Positions 62,284 through 64,000 of a stretch of DNA of 64,000 nucleotides are shown here, one piece after another. The translations under genes and the position numbers were made by a program. Below the pieces are notes generated by a model. It saw only the letters and a list, made by a program, of their open reading frames with translations, was not told the origin of the DNA and searched no databases. Within the stretch, counting starts at the first letter, position 1. The number at the start of each line of letters is the position of its first letter. Source of the DNA: UBA6522 sp963664945 (GTDB taxonomy: Bacteria > Pseudomonadota > Gammaproteobacteria > Steroidobacterales > Rariloculaceae); the NCBI GenBank assembly GCA_963664945.1, contig OY761822.1, positions 2,604,001-2,668,000 of the forward strand, written 5' to 3'.

Positions 62284-64000
62284 TCTGCTCGAGGCGCTCG
62301 TCGAGTGCCGCCGCCCGTTCCCGTTCCCGGTTCACGACCTCCGCCGGCGCATTGGCCAGGAACTTCGGGTTGGCGAGCTTCTGCCCGCTGCGCTGACGGT
62401 CGTGCGATGCCCGCTGAATTTGCTTGCTCAGCCGGGCGCGTTCCGCCGCCATGTCGATCAATCCTTCCAGAGGGACGAGAATCGTCATCTGGCCCACCAG
62501 GGCGGTGGCCGCGCCGGTCACCTCGTCCGCCGAATCGACAAAGCCGATGTCGTCCAGGCGGGCCAGGTTCTTCAGCAGCGATTCGTGTTGGCGAACGCGC
62601 GCCCGGTCCAGGTCCGTGGCGCCGGCGAGACGGGCCGGGAGCCGCTTGCCCGGGGCGATGGACATCTCGCCCCGAACCTGCCGGACGCCCATGACGAACG
62701 CCTTGAGCCAATCGATTTCCGCTTCGGCCTCGGGGTCGGCATACAACGACTCCGGTCGAGGCTGCGCTTCCAGCATGATGGTTTCGCTGTCGCGACCGGT
62801 CTGCGCAGCCAGCTTGAGCCACAATTCCTCGGTCACGAAGGGGATGACCGGGTGCAGGAGCCGCAGCAGCGCCCCCAGCACGTCCGCCAGGCACCGTTGC
62901 GCGGCCTGGACATTCTCCGGTGGCGCGTCCGGATCGTTCAGGACGGTCTTGGTCATCTCCAGGTACCAGTCGCAGAACTCGTGCCATGTGAACTCGTACA
63001 GCGCCTGGGTGGCCAGGTCGAACCGGTATTCGGCGAAAGTTTGTTGCACCCGCTCGATCACCGCGCGCAGCCGCGAACGAATCCAGCGGTCCGCGATGGT
63101 GTACTGCAACGGCTCTTCGGGGAGCGGGGCCCGCACATGCGAAAAGACGTACTGGGCGGCGTTCCAGAGCTTGTTGCAGAAGTTGCGGCTGCCCTCGACG
63201 CGGCCCATGTCCAGGCTGACATCGCGCCCGGTGGTTGCCAGCGAGGCGAAGGTGAGGCGAAGCGCGTCGGCACCGTATGCGGCGATGCCGTCGGGGAATT
63301 CCTTTCGCGTACTCGCCTCGATGCGTTCCTTGAGATGCGTCTGCATCATCCCCTCGGTTCGCTTGCGGACCAGCGTCTCGAGGTCCACGCCGTCGACGAT
63401 GAAGAGGGGATCGAGGACGTTGCCCTTCGACTTGGACATCTTCTGCCCGGACTGGTCTCTCACCAGTCCATGGATGTAGACATCGGAGAACGGCACGTCG
63501 CCCATGAACTTCAATCCCATCATGATCATCCGCGCCACCCAGAAGAAGATGATGTCGAATCCGGTCACCAGCACCTGGGTGGGATAGAACGCTTCCAGTT
63601 CCCTTGATCCCGCGGGCCAGCGCATCGTGGAAAACGGCCACAGCGCCGATGAAAACCAGGTGTCCAGGACATCGTCGTCCTGCCGCAGGGGGATCTCCGC
63701 GCCGAGGCCGTGCGTCGCCCGGGCCTCCTCCTCGCTTCGGCCCACGTAAACGTTCCCTTCGCCGTCGTACCAGGCCGGGACCCGGTGGCCCCACCACAAC
63801 TGGCGGGAAATGCACCAGTCCTCGATATTGCGCATCCACTCGAAGTAGGTCCTGGACCAGTTCCCGGGGACGAAGCGGATGCCGCCGTCCTCCACCGCCG
63901 CGATCGCGGGTTCCGCCAGGGGGCCGGCACGCACGTACCACTGTTCCGTCAGCAGGGGTTCGACCAGCGCGCCGCTGCGGTCGCCGCGGGGCACCATGTG
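62252..64000 (-). CDS. valS: Valyl-tRNA synthetase, 5' part outside the window
   Basis: Class I synthetase charging tRNA-Val. 582 codons are present, about 60% of the usual 900-950; the frame is open to base 64000, so the N-terminal HIGH domain is missing. The visible part begins H-M-V-P-R-G-D-R-S-G and has D-D-D-V-L-D-T-W-F-S-S-A-L-W, V-T-G-F-D-I-I-F-F-W, K-M-S-K-S-K-G-N-V-L-D-P, the anticodon-binding domain, and a final coiled coil with L-S-K-Q-I-Q-R-A. The stop lies inside the rimI 3' end. Confidence 0.95.
   Translation of the reverse strand, partial: HMVPRGDRSGALVEPLLTEQWYVRAGPLAEPAIAAVEDGGIRFVPGNWSRTYFEWMRNIEDWCISRQLWWGHRVPAWYDGEGNVYVGRSEEEARATHGLGAEIPLRQDDDVLDTWFSSALWPFSTMRWPAGSRELEAFYPTQVLVTGFDIIFFWVARMIMMGLKFMGDVPFSDVYIHGLVRDQSGQKMSKSKGNVLDPLFIVDGVDLETLVRKRTEGMMQTHLKERIEASTRKEFPDGIAAYGADALRLTFASLATTGRDVSLDMGRVEGSRNFCNKLWNAAQYVFSHVRAPLPEEPLQYTIADRWIRSRLRAVIERVQQTFAEYRFDLATQALYEFTWHEFCDWYLEMTKTVLNDPDAPPENVQAAQRCLADVLGALLRLLHPVIPFVTEELWLKLAAQTGRDSETIMLEAQPRPESLYADPEAEAEIDWLKAFVMGVRQVRGEMSIAPGKRLPARLAGATDLDRARVRQHESLLKNLARLDDIGFVDSADEVTGAATALVGQMTILVPLEGLIDMAAERARLSKQIQRASHDRQRSGQKLANPKFLANAPAEVVNRERERAAALDERLEQIRERLSRLSP

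Overview
The window is GC-rich DNA from a gammaproteobacterium, most likely an uncultured marine or host-associated lineage. The main evidence is an intact rsxABCDGE-nth operon, the metG/mrp-dcd and purM-purN neighbourhoods typical of the class, general secretion pathway genes, grxD beside RNase T, and tripartite tricarboxylate transporter (TTT) genes. Several VapBC toxin-antitoxin pairs, a group II intron, an IS and an eroded defence island show heavy traffic of mobile and accessory DNA. No rRNA, tRNA or CRISPR array was recognised.

Layout. 1-1188: 3' part of a sulfatase. 1265-1964: VapBC pair (-). 2184-3839: ETF-ubiquinone oxidoreductase. 3925-6430 (-): gspF followed, with overlapping codons, by a three-gene cobalt nitrile hydratase/thiocyanate hydrolase whose beta chain is split in two. 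6542-11809 (+): a TctA-TctB fusion, an exported NHL-repeat protein and a TctC binding protein; the last two share an upstream motif. 11806-16556 (-): alpha/beta hydrolase, gspE, gspD; the type II secretion genes are therefore split by the TTT block. 16982-17942: orphan HTH antitoxin remnant and an AbrB/PIN pair. 17964 to about 19924: group II intron with maturase. 20272-26000: nadC, urate-oxidase-N-like membrane protein, grxD, VapBC, rnt, an exported DUF6152-type protein. 24913-30517: nth and rsxABCDGE. 30578-32635: metG.

32892-46803 is a defence island placed between metG and mrp-dcd. Read from its upstream end (all minus strand) it holds a DUF1998 helicase gene broken by an internal deletion and a frameshift, a DUF262 protein, a DUF3696-type AAA ATPase, an unrecognised protein, a DrmD-like SNF2 helicase, an Eco57I/DrmMI-like methylase reduced by deletion to its two ends, and an intact OLD/PARIS-like ATPase-TOPRIM protein. 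Junctions are 1-nt gaps or ATGA overlaps, so it is a single operon. The core helicase and methylase are dead, while the DUF262-AAA-unknown trio and the ATPase-TOPRIM gene are open. A divergent unknown gene (46195-46803) closes the island. This is the best candidate for an undescribed system.

47095-53203: mrp, dcd, DUF3108 protein, purN, purM, DUF2066 protein, a CDP-alcohol phosphatidyltransferase. 53409-58786: TPR protein, WrbA-like flavodoxin, ArsC-like protein, DUF4398 lipoprotein, acylphosphatase flanked by 34-bp-period repeats, proS. 58866-60991: an IS with 21-bp inverted repeats and a 12-bp target duplication, encoding a DruA (DUF4338) domain fused to an ISAs1-type transposase. 61043-64000: family 4 uracil-DNA glycosylase, rimI, and valS running off the right edge.
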